Source of the DNA: Salvia splendens
Taxonomy: Eukaryota; Streptophyta; Magnoliopsida; Lamiales; Lamiaceae
NCBI RefSeq assembly: GCF_004379255.2
Contig: NC_056041.1
Coordinates: forward strand, 18,569,559-18,633,558
Direction of reading: 5' to 3'
DNA length: 64,000 nt
Shown: positions 1-14,662 of the stretch, piece after piece
Position numbering within the stretch: position 1 is the first letter of the stretch
Layout: every line of letters begins with the position of its first letter
The notes under the pieces: model-generated
What the model was told of the DNA's origin: nothing
What the model saw: the letters and a program-made list of their open reading frames with translations, nothing else
Database searches by the model: none
Program-made: the position numbers and the translations under genes

Positions 1-444
1 TCAGGTCAAATAATTTCCACACTGCAGTTCCCCCCAAAAGGGCAGCAGCTTGAATGCTCCTCTCAATTGAGGTCAGCGTGGTGTCGACTGGGGATAAAAG
101 AGATGCAGTTTCTATCCCGTTCAATCTCAGCTCATCTAGGGTATACAGCCTCTGTGGAATCTGCAAATATCCCCAATTTTGATTAACTATTCATGAATGA
201 AGTTTCAATCGAGAATCTCGTTGTTTATGGAGAAGTAATTGATCACCTGACGGGCGGCGCCGAAGCAGCGAAGAGCGGCGGGGTTGGCCCTGACGAGATT
301 GAGAGCAGCCCTCTCATCGCCTTTGCTCAATTCCTTGTCTACTTGCTCGAGCACTTGCCGCCTCTCTAGTCCACTCACTATTTTGCAGCAACGCCGTGAA
401 ATGTACAATCCTCCGCTGCCAAACATCACCACACCGCCACCCAT
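1..444 (-). CDS. 5' part of a conserved plant (probably plastid) protein gene, runs off the window
   Basis: Two exons are visible on the minus strand. Exon 1 runs 444 to 247 from an ATG at 444 and ends at a CAG|GTGATC donor. Exon 2 begins at 160 after a TTTGCAG acceptor and is still open at base 1. The reading frame holds across the splice, giving ...GAARQ|IPQRLYTLDELRLNGIE... and then LLSPVDTTLTSIER followed by a hydrophobic AALLGG stretch that may begin a membrane segment. The motifs ERRQVLEQVDKELSKGDERAAL and RLYTLDELRLNGIE recall a plant family I know only as 'stress-regulated' chloroplast proteins with an FtsH/M41-like C-terminal part; that assignment is from memory and the diagnostic C-terminus is outside the window. 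No clear transit peptide is seen, so an upstream start exon is possible. I am confident it is a real gene, not of its function. Confidence 0.7.
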
Positions 445-1514
445 TTCCCCCCAAATTATTCAACATATTACCTGAAGCTACTCCTTTTTTTGGGAAGAAA
501 TAGTAGTAATAGTTTCTTTTTTCCCCACCACTCACTGTGAGAGAGGATAATTGGCGCCAACGGTGTCGTTTATGTCCTCAACTTCCTCCGATATCTAGTT
601 TTCAGTAAATGCATACCGGATTGAAGCGAAAATACAATAAAGACGTTGTATTTCCGATTGAGTCATAATCAAATGCAAACTCTATGCTTACATAATAAAA
701 ACTATAAATTATGATCTGGATAGTTAAAAATGTCAATAAATAACAAAATAACGTCTATAGAAAACGTCAACAATATAGTGTATGTTACATTAAAATGTTT
801 ACGCTACGTTGAAGAGTTTGTATAATATATAAAATACCCTCTCTAGTAGTGTGCAATTTTTACAACCCGATCCTAAGTTGAAAATTTTCTAGTTTGTCTT
901 GCACGGAGTACATTCTTTTGACACCATAAATATTAAATTTAACATTGAACAATATACCAGAATTCCCTTTAAAATTATGATTTTTAAGACCAATATTATC
1001 TAATAATTTAAAGCCAACAAATTCAATAGATACAAGCAGAAAAGAGCACTCAAACTTGCAATTATTCAAATACTAGTACTACTATATGTAAGGATACAGA
1101 GATGCGTAAGCAGTAAAAGCAAGTTGAGCCAATATTTTTTTTAGAAATGGTTACAATAAAAATTGCAGTCACTGAAATTGGTAATAACTTTGTAACGACC
1201 ACTGGCCAATTTTACACACAAGACCAGCCGCAGACCTGACTGAAGAAGAGAAGGGCACATGGAAAAAATAGACCCAGACTACAACTCCCAACTCCAATAA
1301 ACGCAACCTACAACCTACAACCCACTCAATCACCAACAACTCATCTCCTGAGTTTCAATTCACATCTCTACCAGTGACAGTGAGTTGAGTTGAGTTGAGT
1401 TGAGTTGAGTTGAGTTGAGTTGAGTTGAGTTGGGTTTACCAGCAAACTTCAATTCCCTCAGCTCAAATCACACATTTTTTTGATGATTTACAGGCATGTG
1501 CTTACCGTTGCTTT
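445..1514. other. intergenic stretch between the first gene and the casein kinase gene
   Basis: The first 100-200 bases would hold the promoter and 5' leader of the minus-strand gene at the left edge. The part just below 1515 would be the 3' untranslated end of the casein kinase gene, which also reads leftward. Apart from a pentanucleotide repeat the sequence is AT-rich and I see no coding exon in it. Confidence 0.6.
1381..1431. repeat. (TGAGT)n pentanucleotide microsatellite
   Basis: About ten uninterrupted TGAGT units lie just downstream of the casein kinase stop codon, possibly within its 3' untranslated region. Such a repeat would be length-variable between individuals. Confidence 0.9.
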
Positions 1515-5550
<4,036 letters not shown>

Positions 5551-6018
5551 CAACAAAAATCCTCGGATTTCTGGATGAAAATTCTCCACTCCGCACGTCA
5601 AATTCGGCGGCAATCAAACCCTACATATGGATCTCGGCTGCTGCATAATTTCAGTTGGATCTAACAAGAGAAGCGATTTGAACGAGATTAACTCCCACTT
5701 CCAGCAGCAGCGGCACTAGGGTTAGTAGTTAGAGAAAGGGGAGGGGAAGATAGAAGAAAGGGGAAAAACTTCTTCAAAACATGTGTAAACGTATATATTA
5801 CTGTGTGCGTGTTTTTTCCAGTGTTGAAGATGTTCGCTTTTTTTGATCATTGGTGTGGACACGCGCCTGGCTGGGGCGTGGGATTCTGATTCTCGTTAGA
5901 AGAAGACGAACGGAATATGGGTTGGAGTTGAGTTCGGTGTTTGCGTGCGAGGGACCCCCTTGGTCACGTGAATCACGTGGAGCCTTTTCCATCCAACCTG
6001 ATCTCCGGTGGTTCTGGA
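5551..6018. other. 5' leader and promoter region of the casein kinase gene
   Basis: The 200 bases upstream of the kinase ATG are likely its 5' leader (possibly with an intron), and the stretch beyond should hold its promoter. I see no clear TATA box that I would call, and no other gene. Confidence 0.45.
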
Positions 6019-6513
6019 CATGCAATAGCTCTTCCATAGCCTTGTCACTGCCACATCATCAGCACTAAAATCCTCCTGCCACATCATCTGGACATGCAAC
6101 TAGACATGCAATAGCCCAGCCACATCACTCAATTATGAAAAACAAACAATTAACAATCACACAAAATACGAAATTAAATATACGACCACTACCACCGGCA
6201 TTACTCATTTCTCATTGTTAATCTTGTACAAAAATTAAGATAGAGATAGTACTCGTTAAAACAAGTGGTGCGAATGAAAATGACGTCCAAAGCGCGTAGT
6301 GTTTCGAAAAATTAAAAAAAAAAAATCTGACACTGATCCGGGGCCTACAATGGCGCCGTGCGGATCGGCGTGAGAATCGGCTTCAGCCCACGAATCGGCG
6401 TGGGCACGCCGATTTCGCCGACGCCGGTTGCAATGGTTCGGCGTCAGCACCGGTGTCCGCGAAAAATCGGTGTGCCGGTGCCGACGCCACCATTGGAGAT
6501 GCTCTCACGTTTT
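6019..6513 (-). mobile_element. diverged Harbinger-type non-autonomous element
   Basis: It begins with the subterminal text seen at the right ends of the better copies (ACTGCCACATCATCAGCACTAAAA, TCCTCCTGCCACATCAT), continues with AAGTGGTGCGAATGAAAATGACG, the segment found next to the left end of the other copies in inverse orientation, and ends in a GC-rich block of short CGGCGTGGG-like motifs before ATTGGAGATGCTCT. It therefore lies in reverse orientation and lacks all coding sequence. Its exact ends are degenerate and I could not match a target duplication. Confidence 0.6.
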
Positions 6514-6554
6514 TCGAATTTTTACTGCTGTTGTGTAGACGGACAATTACTATT

Positions 6555-6780
6555 CCTTTAGGGGGTATTCGGTTAACAAGATTAAATCTCATGATTAAAT
6601 ATGTATCATGTTTGGTTCATAAGATTGAACCATTCAACTTAATCCTAGATGGATAGTCTCATGATAATTAATCATAGTCTCCCCCTCCAACTAAAATAAT
6701 CTCACAACTTAATCCTAGATGGATAGTCTCATGATATTAGTCATGGCAACCGAAGGTCACCTTATTAAACCCAATTAAAA
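6555..6780. repeat. MITE-like segment with an internal direct repeat
   Basis: CTTAATCCTAGATGGATAGTCTCATGAT occurs twice, at about 6640 and 6710, and the segment opens with GGGGGTATTCGGTTAACAAGATT, a wording typical of small plant non-autonomous DNA transposons. No ORF. The family is not identified. Confidence 0.4.
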
Positions 6781-6896
6781 TCTTTTTGATTTAAATAATG
6801 GGGTATTATATTTGTAATGGTATTTTTAATGGCCGTCTGGTTCATCAGATGTCTCATAACTTCTGCCGCCCAGAATTTATCTCCGATTTCTCCTTA

Positions 6897-8979
6897 GACC
6901 ATCCACAATAGGCGCCCAGCGACCGCCCAGCCGAGCGCCGGCGCTGGGTGGTTCGCTGGGCGGTCTATTGCAGCCGCCCAGCGGCTGAGTGGAGAGAGAA
7001 ACCGCGCAGCGCTGGGCGGTTATGTGGCGCTGGGCGGTCGGCTGGGCGGTCCGTTCGGCGCTATTGCAGCGCCCGGATCGCCCAGCGTACCGCCTAGCGC
7101 GAAAATTAATTTTTTTTTCGAAACACTATATATACGCGCTTTGCTCGTCATTTTCATTCGTACCACTTGTTTTAACGAGTACTATCTCTATCTTAATTTC
7201 TGTTCAAGATCAACAACGGGAAATGGATCTCAACAACGAGCCTAGTTCCGGGAGTAGCGGGTCACAAACTCCGACGATCCCTGTGGGAAGTGGATGGGGT
7301 CAGGTGCCCGGGTACTACAACATGTACCCGTGGCAGCAGATGATGCCCGGGGCCCCAATGGGGGGGGAGTCCGCCGGGGGGGTTTCCGCCGATACCGGGG
7401 TGGGTACCCGGAATGCAGATGATGCCCGGGGGAGCACCGGCTACACAGTGGACTCCGGGGGTCGTACCGGCGACACAGTGGACTCCGGGGGTCGTACCGG
7501 CTACACAGGGGACTCCGGGGGTCGTACCGGCTACACAGGGGACTCCTGGGGGGTCCCCGGCGACGGCGGGGGATGTCTATCGCCCCAGTTTTGATTTTTC
7601 GACTGGGTCTTCGCACACATCGACTCAAACACCCTTGGGGTTTGATAGTTTCTCCTTAGATGAGTTGGGGTTTGATACTCTCGGAGCTCCGGAGACTCTA
7701 GTTCAAGGGGGGGCAGTGCCGGGGAGTGGCGCCCCAAAGAAGAAGGGCAAGAAGAAGGTCGGCGAGTCGTCGCAGCCGGGTGAGGAGGAGGTACGGAGGA
7801 GGTGGACGGACGATGAGAACGTCGCGCTCAGCAAGGCATGGGTGAGTGTTTGCGATGATCCTCTCGTTTCGAACGAGCAAAGGATCGTCAACATGTGGGG
7901 GAAGATAGCAGCAGCCTACCAGAGATTTTGCCCGGAGGGGAGGCCCCGCAACGGGGAGGATTGCTGGAAGGGCTGGAACCGAATCAGGGTGGCGGTCTCC
8001 CGATTTTCGGGTTTGTACACCAACGCACTCCGCATGATGAGCAGTGGCCAAACGGAGGATGACTGCAGGAGAATAGCGGAGAAAGCCTTCCCACTGAAGG
8101 GTTTATACAAGGACTTCACCTACTGGAACTGCTATCTTGTACTGAGCGAGACCGAGAAGTTCCGAGTAGGTGTCGACTCTGGCTGGCCGAAGAAGCAACG
8201 ACTGAACTACACCGGCGATTACAGCGGCAGCAGCGGAGGTTCCCACGACCTCCCCGAGACGACGCAGGAGTTCCCCACGCCGCGTTCGGTCGGTGGCCGA
8301 CCTCGCCCGATTGGGCGCAAGCGCGCTCAGCAGGCGGCGAGAGGGAACGCCGGGGCTTCCCAGGAGGTCCAGTCGGCATCCCCCCTTGGCCAATCCACCC
8401 AGGAGCTCAAATTCTTCGCTCGCGCCCAAACGCGCGCTCAGTTGATCAAGACGATGGCCGAATGGCGGGTGGCGACGGATCCCGTGGAGAAGAGCGTGCT
8501 TCAAACCTTGCTCATGAGCCTGCAGGACGAGTTGGAGGCTATACGGAGGGAGACCGGTGGCGGCGGCAGCGGCGTAGACGGCGGAGGCGACGGCGATGGT
8601 GGCGGCGGCGATGGTGGCGACGGAGGCGACGACGACGGAGACGAGGAGTGAATTGTCACTCTTTTTTATTAATGTATTTTTTTAAAAATTAATGTATTTT
8701 TTTTAAATTATTGTACTTTTTTAAATTTTAATAGTATTATTAAACTTTTCCCGTATATGTCTCGTAAATTAAATTCCGTATATTGTGTGATTGTTAATTA
8801 TGTCATTTTATATAATTGTTATTAGTGATGTGGCTATTGATGTGGTTGGGCTATTTATGATGTGGCTAGGCTATGGTTGGGCTATTTATGATGTGGCAGG
8901 AGGATTTTTAGTGCTGATGATGTGGCAGTGGCTAGGTTATGGCTGGGCTATTGCTGGGCTATTCTTAGTGTGGATGACC
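6897..8979 (+). mobile_element. PIF/Harbinger element H1, carries the Myb/SANT-like ORF only
   Basis: The 2083-bp element is flanked by TTA on both sides (6894-6896 and 8980-8982), the three-base duplication typical of PIF/Harbinger. Its left end GACCATCCACAATAGG is mirrored by the right end, where TGGGCTATTCTTAGTGTGGATGACC is a diverged inverse. The left 200 bp is packed with GCTGGGCGG and its complement; the right 250 bp has GATGTGGC and TATGGCTGGGCTATT repeats. It encodes the DNA-binding accessory protein but no DDE transposase, so it could move only with a transposase supplied by another copy. Confidence 0.88.
7223..8651 (+). CDS. Harbinger accessory protein, Myb/SANT (trihelix)-like, frame broken at a G-run
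   Basis: The ATG at 7223 opens MDLNNEPSSGSSGSQTPTIP..., a Gly/Pro/Met-rich N-terminus. At a run of eight G (about 7350-7357) the frame no longer matches the rest: the main reading frame, open to the stop at 8651, continues as SPPGGFPPIPGWVPGMQMMPGG and contains the conserved body. In it are a lysine-rich APKKKGKKK nuclear-localisation patch, RRRWTDDENVALSKAWVSV (first SANT helix), then MWGKIAAAYQRF, the GRPRNGEDCWKGWNRI segment and a NAM-associated-like region with YKDFTYWNCYLVL. The C-terminus is an Asp/Gly-rich tail. In this family the protein binds the element ends and helps bring the transposase to the nucleus. Several 18- to 21-base in-frame repeats (GVVPATQWTP type) follow the G-run. 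It is probably not translated full length unless the frame slips. Confidence 0.8.
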
Positions 8980-9968
8980 TTATCAACGTTATTTTCAGCC
9001 ACCGGAATCTCTTACGGAGTACGTCCGTAACAGATTACCATTAAAGAAATACATTTCTTTTAAGTTAGAAAATTTCTATCATTTCCTTTTAACAAAAAGA
9101 AATGTTAATACCATTAAAAAAGTCGAGATAATATTCTTGAAGTTACTCATAACAACATTTAATTTTATTCAATTGGACGTGTAGTAGGATAGATTTAGAA
9201 AAGAATAGTGGAGTATTTAATATTTGAATAAAAAGACCAAATTAATAAAAATCTATTAAAATAAATAATAAATTAATTTCAATTATTTTATCACTTTGCG
9301 TATCATTCAAATTATTGCTCGAATCGGTCGTTTTCACTTGTAAAGACATCTTGATCAAATTTATGTTAGAATTTGAATAAAAAACATCACAAACGACTTA
9401 AAAGCATTGGGTAATCACTATTAATCTTATTAAAGTGTTTCATTAAACAAACTAAACAACAAAGCATAATGTGACGCTGATGTAGTGACACACACAGCGA
9501 GCGACTCCTACATCTAAAACGGAGAACATGAATCAATCGAAATACACCCAAAAAAGATGGATTCCGATGATATGAAAGTATGAGACTATATATTCGATGA
9601 GATCTTATCAAAGTTGATAGGTTACTTGTACTAATAGATGCATCCCCTTTTGGAGTGTCGCGGTTCTTGTGAGATGGGTACTCCCTTGAGAAATTGTTTT
9701 CCCTTGGAACGTGTGAGTGGGAACAAAACACGCTATAAAGACTTGTATTGGTATGTGGAGACAACCGTCAGCATGAGAGTCATATCATTACATAGAAGAT
9801 ATACACGTGTATTTAATTTACATGTATTTTACAGTCAATATGCACTATTAACAACTAGCCTTAACTCATTTATAGGGTTACTGAATGAATAATTCAGTTG
9901 GGTAGGTGCAACTTCTCACCATAAACTAGAAGACAGCTTGGTCGTAGGTTACAAAGTTGTTGTGTTTA
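8980..9968. other. gene-free gap between two Harbinger elements
   Basis: AT-rich first half, then a mixed-composition part (about 9480-9790) with no exon I can recognise on either strand and no in-frame protein similarity that I can support. No RNA gene seen. Confidence 0.55.
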
Positions 9969-11988
9969 GGCTATCCACAGTAGGAATAGCCCAGCAATAG
10001 CCCAGCCATAGTTTAGTCACTGCCACATCATCAGCACTAAAAATCCTCCTGCCACATCATAAATAGCCCAGCCATAGCCTAGTCACATCATAAATAGCCC
10101 AGCCACATCAATAGCCACATCACTAATAACAATTATAAAATGAAATAATTAACAATCACACAATATACGGAATTTAATTTACGAGACATATAAGGGAAAC
10201 ATTAATAATACTATTAAAAATTTAAAAAGTACAATAATTTAAAAATATTACAATAAATAAAAAAAAGTACAATAATTTTTTAAAAAGTACAATAATTCAC
10301 TCCTCGTCGCCGTCGTCGTCTCCTCTGTCGCTGTCGCCACCATCGCCTCCGCCTCCGCCTCCGCCTCCGTCGCCGCCGCCTCTACTCCCGGCAGCTTCCC
10401 TCCGTGCCGCCTCCAAATCCTCTTGCATGCTCAGGAGCAATGTTTGAAGCAAACTCTTCTCCACGGGGTCCACCGCCGCCCGCCATTCGCCATCGCCTTG
10501 ACCATCTGAGCGCGCGTTTGTTGACGCGCGAAGAATTTGAGATCCGCTGTGGATTGGCCAAGGGGGGATGCCGACTGGACCTCCTGTGAACTCCCACCGA
10601 CCCCCATCGCCTCCCGTTGAGCCCGCTTGTGCCCAACCGGGCGAGTACGGCGAGCAAACGAACGAGGGGTCGGGACCTCCTGGGTCGTCTCAGGGAGGTC
10701 GTGGGAACCACCGCTACTGCCGCTGAAATCACCGGAATAGTTCATCCGTTGCTTCTTCGGCTATCCAGAGTCGACACCTACTCGGAACTTCTCGGAGTCG
10801 TTCAGCACAAGATAGCAGTTCCAGTAGGTAAAGTCCTTGTACACCCCCTTCAGGGGGGAGGCTTTCTCCGCTATCCTCCTGCAGTCGTCCTCAGTTTGCC
10901 CACTGCTCATCATGCGGAGGGCGTTGGTGTACAAGCCCGAAAATCGGGAGACCGCAACCCTGATTCGGTCCCACGCCTTCCGGCAATCCTCCCCATTGCG
11001 TGGCCTCCCCTCCGGGCAAAACCTCTGGTAGGCTGCTGCTATCTTGCCCCACAAGTTGACGATCCTCTGGTTGTTCGAAATGAGAGGGTCGTCGCAAACA
11101 CTCACCCACGCATTGGACAGCGCGACGTTCTCCGCGTCCGTCCACCTCCTTCGTACCGCGTTGTCGTCCTCACCCGGCTGCGAGGACTCGCCGACCCTTT
11201 TCCCCTTGCCTTTCTTCTTTGGGGCGCCCCGACCCCGCCCTGACCCCCCCGTTTGAACGGGAGCATCCGGAATACCGGAAAGATCTATCCCCAAGTCATC
11301 GAAGGAGAAAGTGTCAAACTGGGCCGGAGGCGCAGCCTCCGTTGGCGTCGATGTGTGCGACGAACCAGTCGAAAAATCAACACTGGGGCGATAGACGTCC
11401 CCCGGCGTCCCCTGCGTCGCCGGTACCCCCCCGGGCATCATCTGCATTCCCGGTGCCCACCCCGGCATCTGGACACTGGGTGCCCACCCCGACATCGCCG
11501 GAAACGCCCCCGGCGGACTCCCCCCCCGCTGGTATCCCGGGCATCATCTGCTGCCACAGGTCATGTTGTAGTATGGTGCATCGGACTCGGGTGCATCTGA
11601 CTCCATCCACCTCCCACGGGGATTGGGGGAGTTTGAGATCCGCTACTCCCTGAAGTAGGCTCGTTGTTGAGATCCATTTACCGTTGTTGATCTTGTACAG
11701 AAATTTAGATAGAGAGAGTACTCGTTAATACAAGTGGTGCGAATGAAAATGACATGCAAGTCGCGTATATATAGTGTTTCGGAATAAATAAAAATAAAAA
11801 TAAAAATTCACGCTAGGCGGTGCGCTAGGCGATCCGGACGCTGCAATAGCGCCTAGCGGATCGCCTAGCGCACCGCCTAGCGCCGTGGAACCACCGAGCG
11901 CTAGGCGGTATTTTATCGCGAAATCCGCTAGGCAGTTGCAATAGATCGCCTAGCGCACCGCCTAGCGCCGGCGCTATTGTGGATGCTC
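9969..11988 (-). mobile_element. PIF/Harbinger element H2, reverse orientation, damaged Myb-like ORF
   Basis: The 2020-bp copy has TTA on each side (9966-9968 and 11989-11991) and ends GGCTATCCACAGTAGG and CGCTATTGTGGATGCTC. It reads right to left relative to H1: the GC-rich motif block is at 11810-11985 and the GATGTGGC-type block at 9970-10140. Its motif block carries the CCTAGC form (GCTAGGCGG) rather than the CCCAGC form of H1. Confidence 0.88.
10297..11677 (-). pseudogene. degenerate Harbinger Myb/SANT-like accessory gene
   Basis: The ATG at 11677 gives MDLNNEPTSGSSGSQTPPIP as in the H3 copy, but a four-base loss near 11560 puts a stop shortly after. The G-run before SPPGAF has eight G here as well. 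The central body from about 11495 is intact through the SANT-like region RRRWTDAENVALSNAW and up to FRVGVDSG, where the expected tryptophan codon is TAG (10761-10763). The next part resumes at MNYSGDFSGSSGGSHD and shifts frame again after about 10475; the original stop of the family lies at 10297. At least four lesions, so no functional product is expected. Confidence 0.82.
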
Positions 11989-12849
11989 TTATGCAATCCC
12001 CAGACCACAAGCTGTTCGAAATCATAGTGAATAAAAATTAAACAGAGAATCTGAAGTAGCAAGTTAGGCAACATTTTGTTACCCACGTTACCACGTGTGT
12101 ACCACCAACCAATTTGTTTCATGAGTTAAATTATACTCCCTACATTCTTTTGAAAATAGGACTTTTAAAACATAATAGTTGTTAGTAGAAATGAACCTCA
12201 CATCACTAGAGATTTTTTTTTAATAGAAAGCTTTTAATTTTAGAGAGCACATCAAAATAAGAATAGTTTTTATTTTCCGAGGCCGAAGAGAGTAAAATTT
12301 CGAAAGACCAGCGTGTATTATATGGATTACTAAACCTAGAGTCATATTGACCTAGATGTATGGTGTTCATAAAAACTAAATCTTAATTATGGATTACTAA
12401 ATCATATTATGAGTACTAAATTTAATTATACCCATGCCACTTTAAAAATAGAAACTATTTTCATATTTGGTCGCCCTTTAAAATATAAACTTTCTAAACT
12501 TTATATTTTAAGACGTGGATCTCACCTTGCACTAACACCACTTTCACTACTTTTTATCTGCATCTCTTATCTTACTTTACCCATTTTTCTTTTCCTCTAT
12601 TTTACTATATCAATTGTGCACTAAACTCATTCCGTTTCAAAAGGTTCTATTTTTCAAGGACGAGTAGTATAAATCACTAAACTCTATTTTGAAATAATTA
12701 CAGAATGATAAATAAATTAAATAAAACATAAGTTTATAATTTTGTATATATGGTTGAGGCAATATTTGGTGATTGATGTAGTTGATAAGATGCCTTCCTT
12801 CGACACATAATTCTATTTTTTGCATCAAGTTTCACATATCATTCTTTTA
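11989..12849. other. gap with a possible Stowaway-like remnant
   Basis: About 12131-12292 starts TACTCCCTACATTCTTTTGAAAATAGG and ends in CGAGGCCGAAGAGAGTA, resembling inverted Stowaway/mariner MITE ends; a similar opening recurs at about 12630 (CTCATTCCGTTTCAAAAGG). Otherwise AT-rich with no gene visible. Confidence 0.4.
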
Positions 12850-14050
12850 GAGCAACCACAATAGCGCCTAGCGCACAGCCTATCCGAGCGCCGGCGCTAG
12901 GCGGTGCGCTAGGCGATCTATTGCAACCGCCTAGCGGATTTTGCGAAAAAAACCGCCTAGCGCTCGGCGGTTCCGCGGCGCTAGGCGGTGCGCTAGGCGG
13001 TCCGCTAGGTGCTATTGCAGCGTCCGGCTCGCCTAGCGCACCGCCTAGCACGAATTTTTAAATTTTTTTTTTCCGAAACACTATATATACGCGACTTGCC
13101 TGTCATTTTCATTCGCACCACTTGTATTAACGAGTACTCTCTCTATCTAAATTTCTATACAAGATCAATAACGGTAAATGGATCTCAACAACGAGCCTAC
13201 TTCAGGGAGTAGCGGATCTCAAACTCCCCCGATCCCCGTGGGAGGTGGATGGAGTCAGATGCACCCATACTATAACATGTACCCGTGGCAGCAGATGATG
13301 CCCGGGATACCAGCGGGGGGAGTCCGCCGGGGGCGTTTCCGGCGATGTCGGGATGGGCACCCAATGTCCAGATGCCGGGGTGGGCACCCGGGATGCAGAT
13401 GATGCCCGGGGGGATACCGGTGACGCAGGGGACGCCGGGGGACGTCTATCGCCCCAGTTTTGATTTTTCGACTGGTTCGTCGCACACATCGACGCCAACG
13501 GAGGCTGCGCCTCCGGCCCAGTTTGACACTTTCTCCTTCGATGACTTGGGGTTAGATCTTTCCGGTGTTCCGGATGCTCCCGTTCAAACGGGGGGCGCAG
13601 GGCGGGGTCGGGGCGCCCCAAAGAAGAAAGGCAAGGGGAAAAGGGTCGGCGAGTCCTCGCAGCCGGGTGAGGACGACAACTCGGTACGGAGGAGGTGGAC
13701 GGACGGCGACGAGGAGTGAATTATTGTACTTTTTTAAAAATTATTGTAATTTTTTTTTAATTATTGTACTATTTAAAATTATTGTACTTTTTAAAATTTT
13801 AATAGTATTATTAATGTTTCCCGTATATGTCTCGTAAATTAAATTTCTTATATTTTGTGATTGTTAATTATTTCATTTTGTATATATTTGTTAATAGTGA
13901 TGTGGATATTATGTGGCTAGGCTATGACTGGGCTATTGCTGGGCTTTTGCTTGTTTTGATGATGTGACAGGAGGATTTTTAGTGCTGATGATGTGGCAGT
14001 GGCTAGGCTATGGCTGGGCTATTGTTGGGCTATTCCTATTGTGGATGGCC
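12850..14050 (+). mobile_element. PIF/Harbinger element H3, internally deleted
   Basis: This 1201-bp copy has TTA at both flanks (12847-12849 and 14051-14053), a left end GAGCAACCACAATAGCGCC and a right end GGGCTATTCCTATTGTGGATGGCC. It has the CCTAGC motif form at its left end. Compared with H1 and H2 it lacks about 0.9 kb from the middle of its ORF to the last four codons. Confidence 0.88.
13178..13719 (+). pseudogene. Harbinger Myb-like ORF with its DNA-binding domain deleted
   Basis: It opens MDLNNEPTSGSSGSQTPPIP at 13178. The G-run before the SPPGAF segment has six G here, so the downstream frame is again displaced. The downstream frame reads through GDVYRPSFDFSTGSS, a KKKGKGKR basic patch and GESSQPGEDD, then VRRRWTDGDEE and stop: the deletion joins the first residues of the SANT-like helix directly to the family's last four residues without changing frame. 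The joined bases share a short GACGG homology. The product, if made, would have the low-complexity N-terminus and nuclear-localisation patch but no DNA-binding domain. Confidence 0.8.
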
Positions 14051-14653
14051 TTACTAGATGCGATTGTGCCTAACGGACATCATGCATAGACTTTTGATAG
14101 TGAGACTAGAACAGTTTGGGGTTTAGAGAGATTGTGAAATTAGAGATGAAGTAATCGTCAAACAAAGAGAGAGCAAAGAGAACTTCTTTATTGACTATAC
14201 TGTGAAACTATTAATAGCAAAAATACAAAGAAAGACATTATATATAGGCACAAAATACAAACTACACTAACTAGTAAATAAACAATTACATTTTGATTTT
14301 TTTTTTAATTTTAACAGAGGTGATGCATATTAATCTCATTTAATTTGATACCCTAGTGGCCTATTGTAATTGATTGATTGTTATTTGGGCATTTTTTTTA
14401 ATGTTTTGAGGGGTTTTTGTTGATGAAACAATATCTCAGTTTAATGATGTGTATTCTTGAAAGTAGAGTGATACTTCAACTTATAATTGAGCTCGTGATA
14501 TACTATATCACTGTTTAGTATGGATGAAGTATGTATTGCAAGATATATTAGTGATTTTGGACTTTTTAAACAATATAGTTTGTGCACCAACTAGCATCAC
14601 ATAGTCTAGATAAAATGAAATCAAGGAAAAGTCATTTACTTCTCCTAGTACAC
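14051..14653. other. gap between H3 and the Mutator-like element
   Basis: AT-rich DNA with no exon or RNA gene that I can see. The part at 14085-14260 has wording reminiscent of LTR-retrotransposon ends but has no matching partner in the window. Confidence 0.45.
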
Positions 14654-14662
14654 TTTAAAATA

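Noticed and set aside
5850..6068. Short overlapping frames upstream of the casein kinase gene
   Set aside because: No recognisable protein, overlapping on both strands, and partly inside a transposon relic.
10617..11243. Plus-strand frame of 208 residues
   Set aside because: Shadow of the H2 Myb-like gene on the minus strand.
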